Source of the DNA: an uncultured Holophagaceae bacterium
Lineage (GTDB): Bacteria; Acidobacteriota; Holophagae; Holophagales; Holophagaceae
Reading direction: 5' to 3'
Assembly (NCBI GenBank): GCA_903880675.1
Contig: CAIRQL010000046.1
Span: 1 to 46,177 of the forward strand
Length of the DNA stretch: 46,177 nt
Below, one piece after another: positions 10,301 to 19,577 of the stretch. Position numbers and translations under genes: made by a program. The notes under the pieces are model-generated. The model did not search any database. It worked only from the letters and a program-made list of their open reading frames with translations, and was not told the origin of the DNA. Positions within the stretch are counted from its first letter, which is position 1. Every line of letters starts with the position of its first letter.

Positions 10301-10531
10301 TTGGTCATGGCCGGATGGGTGACCCTGCGGATCATCCAGGTGGAGCGGGACCCGCTGCTCTGCCTCATGGAAGGGACGGACCCCACCAAGGTGCAGCTGA
10401 GCCTGGGCCTGGTGGAGAACGGCATCCGCTTTGTCCTGGTGCCACTGGTCCTCCTGCTGGCGACCTTCAGTCCGGCGCTGGGCGGGCTGCTGACCCAGGT
10501 CTTCAACCCTCTTCTGCACCTGCTGAAGTGA
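7319..10531 (+). CDS. Large multi-TM protein with N-terminal periplasmic-binding-like region; unknown function
   Basis: Single open frame of >1000 aa; N-terminal signal-like segment; central VTILGPQFSGSLTSLG..., then several TM helices (LLLVLLGGATWWCF; LNLVAGSVLAVAVLALLAVGYLLPLAVLL etc.). ORF extends to TTG 7298. Confidence 0.65.
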   Translation: MSKVFSPFTVGVGFTAMLALAPGLGIGPKTPPPAAAAKGELPVDAEGKTPRAEGADALLKQCLEDRPRVGEATLGATILTLPDPQRTRMGFWFDLRLHAVQRAFKDCGFLPRAYFLPWEAKAKEASAPGRSSEFPDASPGLIWFARERAPGEPPGAPTAYHALFIVGESQLIGINRKAMASALSLAGKMLGSPGERPVTILGPQFSGSLTSLGAALEVHLRAPAAPSIRIQGTTTLDSRSAEALRTMAGGVAPPRLTVSSWLCNLSGSAKNDLLRWYIREADWPEPTTKVAVFTESNTVYGVGTTQGDRIATVLFPMGLSRLRAERHAMERGIAKGDEAMELVLPSTLLGPSEDDATRGMDTLPQFASDTIRNAELTLAGTIVSLARRGYTHIGISASDPQDLIFLAERIRAYHPSCTLFTTSGNHLLFAHPNFSSAMDGMVLFGGYPLTDPMRAISLKDKDLESPVRFTSEGEYAAYYAALLALDPARAEASDRRFWGKQGLVSMVKSGNIWPLRHGGVDVTTGGATHWERGLDAEYLKAAQASPDLARYALSRLQQLSLLLVLLGGATWWCFLRPLDEVRGVAAPVSGLRSYLNLVAGSVLAVAVLALLAVGYLLPLAVLLKVPRGNLTFLYVNLLLLAGFLVLAVRALQGWLGWGRTALLLGLALLPAVGVGLWGRAHFLTFMPGYLRFTSPGRGVSILPAFLALASALALILRTRFDVRRQGHAALWPGPLGLSEVHGLPLRHLRGLRFQTWIYLSVGVLLAFHWMLQGGVIRTLMEVQAVAALAVAAGGCIFISSLALFWQLHRGWRELGRILDELNVCSYRAAFKVAGTLMEWNAMRALGRGLETHRSSRRGRELLEAQEDWAGAAVPALGEGLATLRREEAKVPPSRDSLNGYARWQFRLRVAGLMTLCGEHLQTAVGLRPEEAVSHREDLDLFSALRAVIFLRQAFLVSRHLLVGSLGSLLLLLFGLAALDFQPKVDAIAVLGTVLLVMAGWVTLRIIQVERDPLLCLMEGTDPTKVQLSLGLVENGIRFVLVPLVLLLATFSPALGGLLTQVFNPLLHLLK

Positions 10532-10586
10532 GCCTGGACCGCCTCCCACGCCACAAGGATCCCGGCCTTTTAATCGGTGCGGGGAG

Positions 10587-13500
10587 CTAGAAGAGCGTGT
10601 CCGCCAGCTCCCGGATCACGGCCCCGGGATCCACATCGGGAACTTGGAAGGTGACATCGTCCAGGGAGACATCCAAGGGCTTGCCCTCCTGGTAGTGGAT
10701 GGGGAAGGCGACACCGAAGGTCAGGTTCGAGCCCAGCTCGTAGGCGGCGAGCTGCCAGGAGTTGTCGTAGACGCTGAAACCCAGGGCACTCACGCTGACA
10801 TAGCCTGAGACATCGAACTTGAACTTGGGTTGGGCGCTCAGGGAGGCTTGCGCCGTGAGATCCAGTCCCGCTGATGGGCTCCAGACCACATGGGCACTGG
10901 CTTCGGCCCGTCCGTCGATGCCCAGCTGGCCACCCAGCTCCAAGCCACCGGTGGCGCTGGCGCCGGTGATGCCCAGGCCGATCCCGGCGCGGGCGGCCAG
11001 GCGCAGCCCGGCATCGGCGGGAATCACAAAGCGGGCATCGCCGGTTACGGTGGTCTCCGCTTCGCGGGCGGGGTTGTAGGTGATCCCCAGCTCGAGCTGC
11101 TCCAGGGTGCCCGGCCCGAACCCGGCGGTGGCCGAGAGGTTGCCGCCCACCTCCGCCACGATCCCTGGAATGATCGGGATCTGCACCGCGACATTGAAAA
11201 TGGGCTTCCTCACTTGCCGCCGCGCGAAGAGCTCGATGGCACTGGGTAGACCGATCCGGCCCGCCACCGTGACCTCGCCGTTGGGTGAGAACTGGAGGCC
11301 TGCCGTCGCTTGCAGCCAAGGTGTGAGGCGGAGCGCCGCTGACCCGGACCCATAGACGATGAGGGGGGAATCGGGTGTGGCCGGGCCCGTGGGTTGGCCA
11401 TCCTGGCCCAAGGTGCGGTTGGTGGCGCCGACCTGGACCGTGCCATCGAGCATGCCCCGCCGGAAGGCGCCGCGGAACTCCGCCAAGAATGCACCATCGT
11501 CATAGGAGACCGTGAGCTGGGAGTCCACACCGGGGATGGCGGGCGTGGCTGTTCCTGTGGCGCCGACCTTCCAGACATCGCCCTGCTTGCGCAGCGTCAC
11601 ATCCACCGAGCCCGAGCGGATGGCCGGATTGGGAGCCAGCTGGAGGTTCCCGCCGATCAGGAGTCCCTCGGCCTCGGAGTAGGTAACTGCCAGACCCGCC
11701 CGTTCTACACCGGGGATGCTGGGCTGGACCTCTCCTGTGGCGCTGACTGCACCTTCGCTGAAGGCCACATGCAGGTTGGCGCTCCGAATACCACGCACCC
11801 GGTTCGGTGTGGTGATGGCCAGATCGCCTTCCCCGCTGAAGGTTTCATCCCGATAGGCCAGCGTGATGCTTGCGCGATCGAAGAGCCGGCTATCGAAATC
11901 GAAGCCTCCTTCGAGGGCAAACCCCCTCCCCGTGGAAGCTGCCCCCGCAAGGAACCCACTGCCCAGATTCTGTACGGCGAACTCTGCGCGTCCATCGACA
12001 CCCAACCCGCTGCTGGAGCCGAAGGACACCGAGAGCTCGCAGGCGTTCATCTCGAATGGCTTCGGTAGATGAACTTCTTCCATGGTGAAGGTCTTGGCTA
12101 CCTGGGCCTCTCCGCCTCGGATGCGGAGGCGAATGTCCGCATCCTGGAGGAGGGGCACTGTGGGCAGAACCCGCCCGTCCCCCACCAGGCCTTCGCCCGT
12201 GAGCGAAATCGAATCCATCTGAATCGGGCTCATGCCCGGCAGGCGCAGGCTATTGCGCACGGCAGTGCTGACATCCTCCGGGCTTACATAGCCCACGTTC
12301 AGACCGGGCACCTTCTTGACCTGCCAGGAATGACTCGGTGTGCCTGTGCCGGCGGAAATCTGGTCACCCCGTCCGCCACCTGAGGCCTTGAAGACATCGA
12401 CCACCAGCGTTCCAAGCAGAGGTTCGCTGGGGCCTGGATTAGCTACAGGCGTCCAGCTCACAAGATCGATTCTTGGTAGCCAGCCCGGTTGGGGTCTCAA
12501 GGCTGGGAGGGGAGACCCCCCTTGGGGCGATGCGTAGACCGTCGGTGTCCCCCGCGCTCCCAAGCGTTTCCGCTGGCTCTCGGGCATTGGTACCACCTGG
12601 CTGATGTGCTCGCCCGCTTTGAGGGAGGTGAGCGACCAAGCCCTGCCCCCGTTCACCGATCCTTCATGGGGCAGCCCCCATTCGATGGCCTCGAAGGTGA
12701 CATCGTAGTTGTCCTTCACCCAGCGCCAACGATTTTCTGAGGGGATGGCGGCGGCTGGATTGGCCGTTTTCAGGGCCTCGAGGCCGCCCTTGATCTTGTC
12801 TCGGATCTCACCCGCAATCGCGACACCAGCGCCCATGTTTGCGGAGGCCTCCAGCAGCTCGTAGTTGGCGGGGGAGTCCTCCCCGTTGAGCTGCATCTCC
12901 TTCACATGGTCTACCTGGAAGGTGGTGGCACGGTTGTGCCGATCCCAGATGGGGATCTCAAAGCGAGGCAGCAACTCCTCCCGAGTGCCGAAGAGGAGGA
13001 AATCCCTCTGGTGCTGCAGCACCAGGAGGAAGGTCTCTGCTCCGGCAGTTCCATCTACGGCACCTTCAGTGCGGGCACTGGTGAGCAGGGTGTCCATGAG
13101 GGGCTGGACGGAGCTGTTCACTTCACCGCGCCAAAGGTCTGTCTGGCGGGTATTGGGCCGCGCGCCTTGTCGCACATGGAGAGGCAGCGGATTGAAGAGC
13201 TGGGTATTCCGTCGCTTCAAGGCAGGAAGCTTGATGCGGGGAAGGCTCAGGGTTCGGGCGCCGGTTGTGGCAATGGTGGCATCGGCGAAGGGGCCACTCG
13301 CCACTCGAAGCGGGCTGGGTGCCGCTCCAGCAGGCGGTGTGTCAGCCCGAGCGATGGTGCTGGCACCATCCCCTTGGTGAGACCGGGCAATCGAGCGCGT
13401 GGTCGCGCCACCCTGCTGCACCACATGGGCGAGCTCGTGGGCGAGGAGCTCGCGGCCGTTGTCGCTATCCGGGGCGTAGGTTCCGCTGGCGAAGAAGATA

Positions 13501-14231
13501 TCGCTGCCCACGGTGAAGGCCCGGGCCTGGAGCTGGGTCGCGAGGCGGTTGGCCTCCGGGTCCCGGTGGATGCGGACACCTCCGAAGGCGTGGTCGAAGG
13601 GGGCCTCCAGCTGCGCCCGCAGGGCCTCTGGCAGGGGCTCGCCACCCCCCTTGCGCGCCTCAATCTGAGCCTGGGTGCCCGCGTCCACCTCCCCCTCGGA
13701 GGGCGGGGAGACCTGCGCGGGAGGTTCGGTGGTGGCGGCTTGGGCCTCCGCGCTCCGGGCGACCCGGGGCTCCTTGCCGGGTGTGGCGGTGGCAGGGGTG
13801 GCAAGGCTCTCTGCCGTCGCTCCTGGCGCAGCCTTGCGTGCCACCTTGGGGTGCTCGTCCTTCGGCGGCGGGACGGCCTTGCGGGCGGCGGGACCTGCCG
13901 CAGGTACCTGCGGCGGCACAGTCTGGGCGGCGGGCACGGGCTTCCGAGCGAGGGGCTGGGCCTGGGGACCGGGCTTGAGGCCCGGTTCGAGGCTGGCACG
14001 CTGAAGGGTCGACTCGCTGCCAGTCTGGGGGTCCTTCAGGACCCGGGCCACCTGCTGGGCGACGTGATCGGCCTGCTGCTCCTGCTTGTCGCCGGGCTGG
14101 CTCAGGGCCATCTTCCGCTGCAGGTAGGCCGGAGGGCGACTTGCAGTGGGGGCCGCCTTGCGCAGGGCCGGGTCCTTCTTCTTTTCAGGAGCCCGGGCGG
14201 CGGTGCGGGGCGTCTGCGCCAGTCCTGCCAT
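10587..14231 (-). CDS. DUF4157 (eCIS core) domain protein with HNH-like segment and long beta-repeat C-terminus; candidate eCIS cargo/toxin
   Basis: FDHAFGGVRIHRDPEANRLATQLQARAFTVGSDIFFASGTY...RELLAHELAHVVQQGG (DUF4157 with HExxH); FQVDHVKEMQLNGEDSPANYELLEASANMGAGVAIAGEIRDKI (HNH-like); repeated IPGV...L.V.Y beta units. Confidence 0.85.
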   Translation of the reverse strand: MAGLAQTPRTAARAPEKKKDPALRKAAPTASRPPAYLQRKMALSQPGDKQEQQADHVAQQVARVLKDPQTGSESTLQRASLEPGLKPGPQAQPLARKPVPAAQTVPPQVPAAGPAARKAVPPPKDEHPKVARKAAPGATAESLATPATATPGKEPRVARSAEAQAATTEPPAQVSPPSEGEVDAGTQAQIEARKGGGEPLPEALRAQLEAPFDHAFGGVRIHRDPEANRLATQLQARAFTVGSDIFFASGTYAPDSDNGRELLAHELAHVVQQGGATTRSIARSHQGDGASTIARADTPPAGAAPSPLRVASGPFADATIATTGARTLSLPRIKLPALKRRNTQLFNPLPLHVRQGARPNTRQTDLWRGEVNSSVQPLMDTLLTSARTEGAVDGTAGAETFLLVLQHQRDFLLFGTREELLPRFEIPIWDRHNRATTFQVDHVKEMQLNGEDSPANYELLEASANMGAGVAIAGEIRDKIKGGLEALKTANPAAAIPSENRWRWVKDNYDVTFEAIEWGLPHEGSVNGGRAWSLTSLKAGEHISQVVPMPESQRKRLGARGTPTVYASPQGGSPLPALRPQPGWLPRIDLVSWTPVANPGPSEPLLGTLVVDVFKASGGGRGDQISAGTGTPSHSWQVKKVPGLNVGYVSPEDVSTAVRNSLRLPGMSPIQMDSISLTGEGLVGDGRVLPTVPLLQDADIRLRIRGGEAQVAKTFTMEEVHLPKPFEMNACELSVSFGSSSGLGVDGRAEFAVQNLGSGFLAGAASTGRGFALEGGFDFDSRLFDRASITLAYRDETFSGEGDLAITTPNRVRGIRSANLHVAFSEGAVSATGEVQPSIPGVERAGLAVTYSEAEGLLIGGNLQLAPNPAIRSGSVDVTLRKQGDVWKVGATGTATPAIPGVDSQLTVSYDDGAFLAEFRGAFRRGMLDGTVQVGATNRTLGQDGQPTGPATPDSPLIVYGSGSAALRLTPWLQATAGLQFSPNGEVTVAGRIGLPSAIELFARRQVRKPIFNVAVQIPIIPGIVAEVGGNLSATAGFGPGTLEQLELGITYNPAREAETTVTGDARFVIPADAGLRLAARAGIGLGITGASATGGLELGGQLGIDGRAEASAHVVWSPSAGLDLTAQASLSAQPKFKFDVSGYVSVSALGFSVYDNSWQLAAYELGSNLTFGVAFPIHYQEGKPLDVSLDDVTFQVPDVDPGAVIRELADTLF

Positions 14232-14234
14232 ATC

Positions 14235-16193
14235 TCACCCCTTCAGGTGTTCGAGCTGAGGCTGGAGGGTCCGGCCAAGCTTCCTGTATTCGTTCCGGAG
14301 CGCCGCCAGCAGGCTGGCCGGTTCCAGTGTGTCCGCGGGGCTGCGGGCGCTCAGGGCCGCGGCATTCACCACGACATTCCGGATATGGCCCCCGGGCAGG
14401 TCGCAGTAGCTGGCCAGCAGCCGGCAGAAGGCGTCGCTGGGGGCCCGAGCGCCCAGGTGGGACTGCCACAGGGCGTGGCGCTCCTCGACCCCCGGCAGAG
14501 GGAACTCGAGGATGGCATCGAAGCGGCGGGTGAACGCCGAATCGAGGCGGCTGCGGGTGTTGCTGGTGAGCACCACCACGCCGGGGTGGCACTCGATGCG
14601 GGTGAGCAGGAAGTTCGTGAGCATGTTGGCGTAGCGCTCGCCGGTCTCACCGCTCTCGGTGCGCCTGCCGAACAGAGCATCCGCCTCGTCGATGAGCAGG
14701 ATGGCGTCCAGGGCGGCGGCTTCATCCAGGACCCGGCTGAGGTTCTTCTCCGATTCGCCCACATACTTGTTCATCACCGCCGAGAGATCCACCCGAAACA
14801 GCGGGGCCCCCAGGAGGGTGGCGAGGCGGCTGGCGGCCAGGGTCTTGCCCGCCCCGCTCTCACCGACAAAGAGGACGCGCACGCCAGGTGTGGGCTCGGC
14901 CAAGCTGGCGCCCAACCCAGCCCACAGGTGTTCCCGGTGTCGGCAGCGCAGGACCAGGTCGTCGAACTGTCGCCGCAGCTCCGGCGGGAGCACCAGGGCT
15001 TCGGGGCCAACCTGGCGCAGCACCGGCTGGGCCAGCAGTCGCAGCCGCTCGGCGCCATAGTGAGCCCGGGCTGTCCTCAGGTGAGCGAGACTGGGCACCT
15101 CATTGCGCTGTTGGGCCTCCAGCCGGACGAGGTCCGCCAGGGCCCGGATGGTGGGGCCGTCCACCAGGGCATGCTCCGCCAGCTCATCCGGGGCCTCGGG
15201 GGACAGATGCTTCCGCCAAGCGGCTTGGCGCTCCTCCAGGGACAGGGCGGGAATGGTGACCTCGAGCAGGCCGCGGCCCTCCACCGTGCCATCCGGTCCT
15301 GCTGCGAGAAAGAGGGGCACCAGGGGCGGGCCGTCTCCGTCCACCGTGTAGCGTTCGCCGGGGCCCAGACGCAGGGCAAGCACCGGCAGCCACCCGCCAT
15401 AGCGGCAGGCAGGGGCCAGGGCGGGGCGCTGGCGCCAGGTCGCGTCATCCACCTGCAGGGCAAGCACACCCAGCTGCCTGGCCAGGAGGCTCGCCGCAGC
15501 CAGGCTCGCCTGGGGCGCCCCCCGAAAGACCACGGTTTGCGCCGCGCCCGAGCGGAGCAGCTGGCCCACCACGGCCAGCCTGGTCTCGAGGGAGCCGGGC
15601 AGTGCCGCTCCATCGGTCCCCAGGGGATGGGTGCCGCGCCAGGGTGTGAAATCACCACAGAGGAGGGCCCAGAGCTCCGTGGGCATGGCCAGCTGACGGG
15701 TGGGCAGAGGACCGTCCCCCTGGATCTCCAGGATGCCGGTGCGCACCAGGCCATGGTTGGCGAAGGCCAGAGGCGGAAGGCTCGCCTGGAAGAGGCTCTG
15801 GGCCATGGCTTCCAGCAGGTGGAGGCTGGGACGAGCAGAGGAATCGGGTGCCTGAAGCGCGGCCAGGGCCAGGTTCAGCGAGTGGCTGGTCTCGCATTCC
15901 CCACAGAGGATGAGGGCGAACCATTCGTGCAGCTGCAGCTTGTGGTCCTCCAGCAGCAGGCCGAAGGGGCCGGGGAACCCTGGCGCCAGCTTGGCCATGG
16001 CCCGGCACGCCTCCGTCCAGTTGTCTTCGGCGACGCCCAGCAGGCTGCAGAGATTGGGAGCGGACCCGAGCAGTCGCAGGACAGGGGCAGGGTTCTCCAG
16101 GGTGAGCTGCGCAAACCGGCCCACCCCCGCGAAGGCAAAGGCCCGGTTGAGGACGGCGGGGGAGAGCACCGGGGCGGCAGTTGTGGCTGTCAT
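14235..16193 (-). CDS. eCIS AAA+ ATPase (Afp15/Pvc15-like)
   Basis: GVRVLFVGESGAGKTLAASRLA (Walker A), AILLIDEADALFGRRTE (Walker B), VVVLTSNTRSRLDSAFTRRFDAILEFPLPGVEER; ATG at 16193. Confidence 0.9.
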   Translation of the reverse strand: MTATTAAPVLSPAVLNRAFAFAGVGRFAQLTLENPAPVLRLLGSAPNLCSLLGVAEDNWTEACRAMAKLAPGFPGPFGLLLEDHKLQLHEWFALILCGECETSHSLNLALAALQAPDSSARPSLHLLEAMAQSLFQASLPPLAFANHGLVRTGILEIQGDGPLPTRQLAMPTELWALLCGDFTPWRGTHPLGTDGAALPGSLETRLAVVGQLLRSGAAQTVVFRGAPQASLAAASLLARQLGVLALQVDDATWRQRPALAPACRYGGWLPVLALRLGPGERYTVDGDGPPLVPLFLAAGPDGTVEGRGLLEVTIPALSLEERQAAWRKHLSPEAPDELAEHALVDGPTIRALADLVRLEAQQRNEVPSLAHLRTARAHYGAERLRLLAQPVLRQVGPEALVLPPELRRQFDDLVLRCRHREHLWAGLGASLAEPTPGVRVLFVGESGAGKTLAASRLATLLGAPLFRVDLSAVMNKYVGESEKNLSRVLDEAAALDAILLIDEADALFGRRTESGETGERYANMLTNFLLTRIECHPGVVVLTSNTRSRLDSAFTRRFDAILEFPLPGVEERHALWQSHLGARAPSDAFCRLLASYCDLPGGHIRNVVVNAAALSARSPADTLEPASLLAALRNEYRKLGRTLQPQLEHLKG

Positions 16194-16195
16194 GG

Positions 16196-17740
16196 CTACT
16201 GTGGCTCCTGGCCGCTGCCGAAGTGGAAGGTGACGACCCGGCCCAGCCAAGGCAGCCAGCCGGGATTGAGATCGAGGCCCGCACGGCGGATCTCCAGGCG
16301 CACATCCTCGAGGCGGAAGTGGGCATCCACATGGCTGCGGGTGACCCGCACCCGGGCCGGGAGGGCGAAGAGCGCCTCGTTCCAAACCCCTGGGCCGAAG
16401 CGCAGGGCACCGAGCCGGGCCAGGGGATCTGCCAGCGGGACCAGCCCCCGAAGGCCTCGTTCATCCAGAGCCCCTTCCCTGAGCAGGAAGGCCTCCAGCC
16501 CCGCATCGGGCCGACAACCCAGGGCCAGCCCCAGGCGCCACAGCAGCCGCCAGCCCCCGCCTGGATCGCCCCAGTCCTGCAGGCGCTCCTGGTAGCCCTC
16601 CCAGGCCAGCGCGTTCAGCAGAAAGAAAATCCCGCCCTGAGTCGTGCAGACCTCCCACTCGCAGCCAGGGGCCAGCTCCAGGCCAGGGCTGGCCGCTCCG
16701 GGAGGCTCCGCCAGCGGTGTGGCCGATCCAGGGGGAATCGCCGGCCCCGCCAGCTCCGAGGGGGTCGCCGCCGAAGGGGAAGGGGGCTTCGTCGGACCTG
16801 GCGGGGGCGGTTGCGGAGCGCCACCCGGTGTCTCGCATGGCTCAGGGGGCTGCGGCGGGAGGGCTAAATCTGAAGTCTGCTCACGGAGGTCTTGCAGAAG
16901 TTCCGGCCCGGCCAGGTGCTGCGTGGGTTCAGCCGTTAGAGGGTCAGAAGGCCAAGCCCGGGCTGTGGGGCTTGCAGCCAGGTTCCAGGCCGCAGCCTTC
17001 AGGGCATGGGCGCCGCTGCTGCCCTGGAGGACCCCGGGGGCCTCCTGCCACAGGGTGAGGAGGGCGGCCAGGACCACCCTGGGGTCCCGCAGGGGCAGGC
17101 CGGCGGGCAGCGGGGTCGAGACCAACCTTTTGGGGCGCCGGGGGGACTGCGGCGCTGGCGTCGGGGCCTCCTCCAGCGCCGCTTGGATGAGCCCGCTCCA
17201 GCCGGAGGCGTGGCCAATGAGGCGCAGCAGCTGCAGGGCATCAGGAGCCTCGAGGACCTTCCAGAAGGCTGCCGCTGCGGGGGAATCCGCGAGCCGCTCC
17301 ATGACGGCAGGCACCGCCAGGGGCTCCTCCTGAAGCACCCGCACGAGGGCGGCTGAGACAGGGGTGGGAGCCTGGCCATGCCAGTCCGCCCAGTACCACC
17401 GGCCCTGGAGGCGGCCCTGCAGCAGGTCCCGCAGGAGGCAGGCCTGCTGGTCCGTGCGGGACCGGAAACGGACGGCAGGGGCGGCCTCGGCGCCCTCGGC
17501 CCAGCCATCCATGGCCTGGGCCAGGAGGCGCTCTACTTCCCGGGCCAAGGCTAAGGCAAGGCCCCGGGGGGTGCCTGTGGCCTGGACCGAGCGCAGCAGG
17601 AGGATCTCCCCGGGGGCGGTGCGGGGCCAGGGGGCCTCATCCAGGGCCCTCAGCAGGTCCTGTCGGTCCCGCTCGAGCGAGGGAGCCGATCCTTGCAGGC
17701 GTACCCGCCGCAGGATCACATCACTCCCGGTGGTGGGCAT
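16196..17740 (-). CDS. Unknown eCIS operon protein (514 aa) with Pro-rich linker
   Basis: Open frame packed 2 bp from the AAA+ gene; PQPPPPGPTKPPSPSAATPSE linker between two globular-looking regions. Confidence 0.6.
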   Translation of the reverse strand: MPTTGSDVILRRVRLQGSAPSLERDRQDLLRALDEAPWPRTAPGEILLLRSVQATGTPRGLALALAREVERLLAQAMDGWAEGAEAAPAVRFRSRTDQQACLLRDLLQGRLQGRWYWADWHGQAPTPVSAALVRVLQEEPLAVPAVMERLADSPAAAAFWKVLEAPDALQLLRLIGHASGWSGLIQAALEEAPTPAPQSPRRPKRLVSTPLPAGLPLRDPRVVLAALLTLWQEAPGVLQGSSGAHALKAAAWNLAASPTARAWPSDPLTAEPTQHLAGPELLQDLREQTSDLALPPQPPEPCETPGGAPQPPPPGPTKPPSPSAATPSELAGPAIPPGSATPLAEPPGAASPGLELAPGCEWEVCTTQGGIFFLLNALAWEGYQERLQDWGDPGGGWRLLWRLGLALGCRPDAGLEAFLLREGALDERGLRGLVPLADPLARLGALRFGPGVWNEALFALPARVRVTRSHVDAHFRLEDVRLEIRRAGLDLNPGWLPWLGRVVTFHFGSGQEPQ

Positions 17741-17744
17741 GGCC

Positions 17745-19577
17745 TCAGCTCCCGCTCAGCAGCGACTGTCCGCTCACCCTGAAGGTCGTGGACAGGGTGG
17801 TCCGAGGATCCAGCACGCTGACGATGGAAGTCAGGGTGCCGTTGGCGTCATGGTCATCCACCCGCAGGGTGCCCACGACCCGCTGGGACCCGTCGATCAG
17901 CTGCAGAAGAGCGCCGGTGCGCGGCTCCCGGTTGAGGTCCACCCGCAGGGTTTCGCCGAGTCGGAAGCGACTGGGCAGGGTCCTCAGGCTGCCCTGGAGC
18001 AGCTCCTGGGGATCATCGTTGACGGCCAGGAGCAGACAGGCCCGCACGAAGTTCCGCAGGGCGGTGCGGGCGGGAGCGGAGGCCCCGGCATCGAGCTGGC
18101 GGAACCACCAGCCCACCAGCTCCACCAGGGTGCGCACGCCATTGAAGTCCGCGTCCTCGGCCTGGGCGAGGCCGCTCCAGCGCTCGGGTGTTTCCACCGC
18201 CAGGGTGTCGGCCTCAGCCGCGGCTGCCCAAGCCAGGCGCACCGAGGGCGAGATCCCCCGCAGGCGCTCCAGCAGGCAGGCTGCGGCGGCGACCAGCCGC
18301 TGGTGCTGCTGCTGGGCGGGCCCTCGGAGCAGGGGATTGGTGCTGCCCAGCAGATCCTCCAGGGACAGGATCGCCCGGCCCTGGAGCTGGAGCTCCTTCA
18401 GCGAGGTCGCCAGGAAGGGCCGGTCGGCGATGGGCTTGAGGGCGGTCTGATTCTGCTGGAGGATGGCCAGGAGACCGGCCCTGGCCTCGGTCTGCTGCGG
18501 CACAGGTCGGGCGCTGAGGCGGACCTTGCGGGCCTCCACCTGGATGCCCAGCCACTCTCGGCCCGGCAGGTTGGGGTGCAGGTCGTGCAGGGCGGCCCAG
18601 TCCTCCATGGGAACATCCAGCACCGCATTCAAGAACGGCGTGAGGGCCTCGGGCAGCGAGGCGTCCCGGTTGCTGCACCCCGGCACCAAGTCCCCATCCG
18701 CGCCGTAGCGAAGCTCCAGAGGATCCGGCAGCGTCAATGAAAGGGGCGTCTCCCGGACCTTGACGTAGTAGAGCCCGCGATGGCTTTCCAGGACGCGCCG
18801 ACGCTCCGCAAAGGCCTGCTCGACGGCCTGCCAATGGTCCGCAAGCAGGCGCTGGGCCACGAGGTAGTCCTCCAGCTTCTCAACGCGATCCCGGGAGCGT
18901 GCGTCCAGCTCCTGATATTCCGCCGGCAGGGCGGTGTCGATTTCATAGACAGCCTCCTCCCGCTCCTGGATCTCCGTGCTGAGCTGGCGCAGGACCACCG
19001 AGAGGGCATGCCGGAGGGCCTCTGTGCTGCGCAGGTCCTCCACCATGACGGCCCCAGAGCCGAAGAGCGCCGATTGGTCGTTGTGCTTCACCCGCTGGGG
19101 CTTTCCGTCCAGGGTTGCGATGAACTCTTCATCCAGCTGAGGCACGGCCCGGTTGAGCATCAGGTTGACGCCCTCCTGGGCCGCGACCTGGCGGACATTC
19201 ACGGGCATCGTGCTCAGCACCGTGTCCGGAATCCGCGCACCATGGCGGCGCAGGAAGTCGAGTACCCGGTAGAGGAGGGCGTTCTCTGTGGTCCGGCCGG
19301 CCACCAGGGCGCTCTGGCGGAGGTCATCCACGGAGCGTCGGGCATTGAGGTAGAGGTCCCGGATCTGGTCGACCTGGCGGAGCTCCCCGAAGCGCTCATC
19401 GGCTCGGGTGAACATGGGCTGAGTGACCGCCTCCGTGGCGGTGGCAGTCGCAGCGATCGGCGTGGTTTGTGTCTGCAGCAGGGAGGCACTGATGAGGGAG
19501 AGCTGTTCGGCTGGCACCAGGGCCGCCTGCAGGTCCGCAGACTTGAACCGAGTGGGGATGAAGTTGAAGGCGCTCAC
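17745..19577 (-). CDS. Unknown eCIS operon protein (610 aa)
   Basis: Full-length open frame (GTG start) overlapping the upstream gene stop; in the tightly packed operon. Confidence 0.6.
   Translation of the reverse strand: MSAFNFIPTRFKSADLQAALVPAEQLSLISASLLQTQTTPIAATATATEAVTQPMFTRADERFGELRQVDQIRDLYLNARRSVDDLRQSALVAGRTTENALLYRVLDFLRRHGARIPDTVLSTMPVNVRQVAAQEGVNLMLNRAVPQLDEEFIATLDGKPQRVKHNDQSALFGSGAVMVEDLRSTEALRHALSVVLRQLSTEIQEREEAVYEIDTALPAEYQELDARSRDRVEKLEDYLVAQRLLADHWQAVEQAFAERRRVLESHRGLYYVKVRETPLSLTLPDPLELRYGADGDLVPGCSNRDASLPEALTPFLNAVLDVPMEDWAALHDLHPNLPGREWLGIQVEARKVRLSARPVPQQTEARAGLLAILQQNQTALKPIADRPFLATSLKELQLQGRAILSLEDLLGSTNPLLRGPAQQQHQRLVAAAACLLERLRGISPSVRLAWAAAAEADTLAVETPERWSGLAQAEDADFNGVRTLVELVGWWFRQLDAGASAPARTALRNFVRACLLLAVNDDPQELLQGSLRTLPSRFRLGETLRVDLNREPRTGALLQLIDGSQRVVGTLRVDDHDANGTLTSIVSVLDPRTTLSTTFRVSGQSLLSGS

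Noticed and set aside
12906-16595. 1229 aa plus-strand ORF
   Set aside because: Antisense to the DUF4157 and AAA+ genes that have recognisable motifs; no domain-like content.
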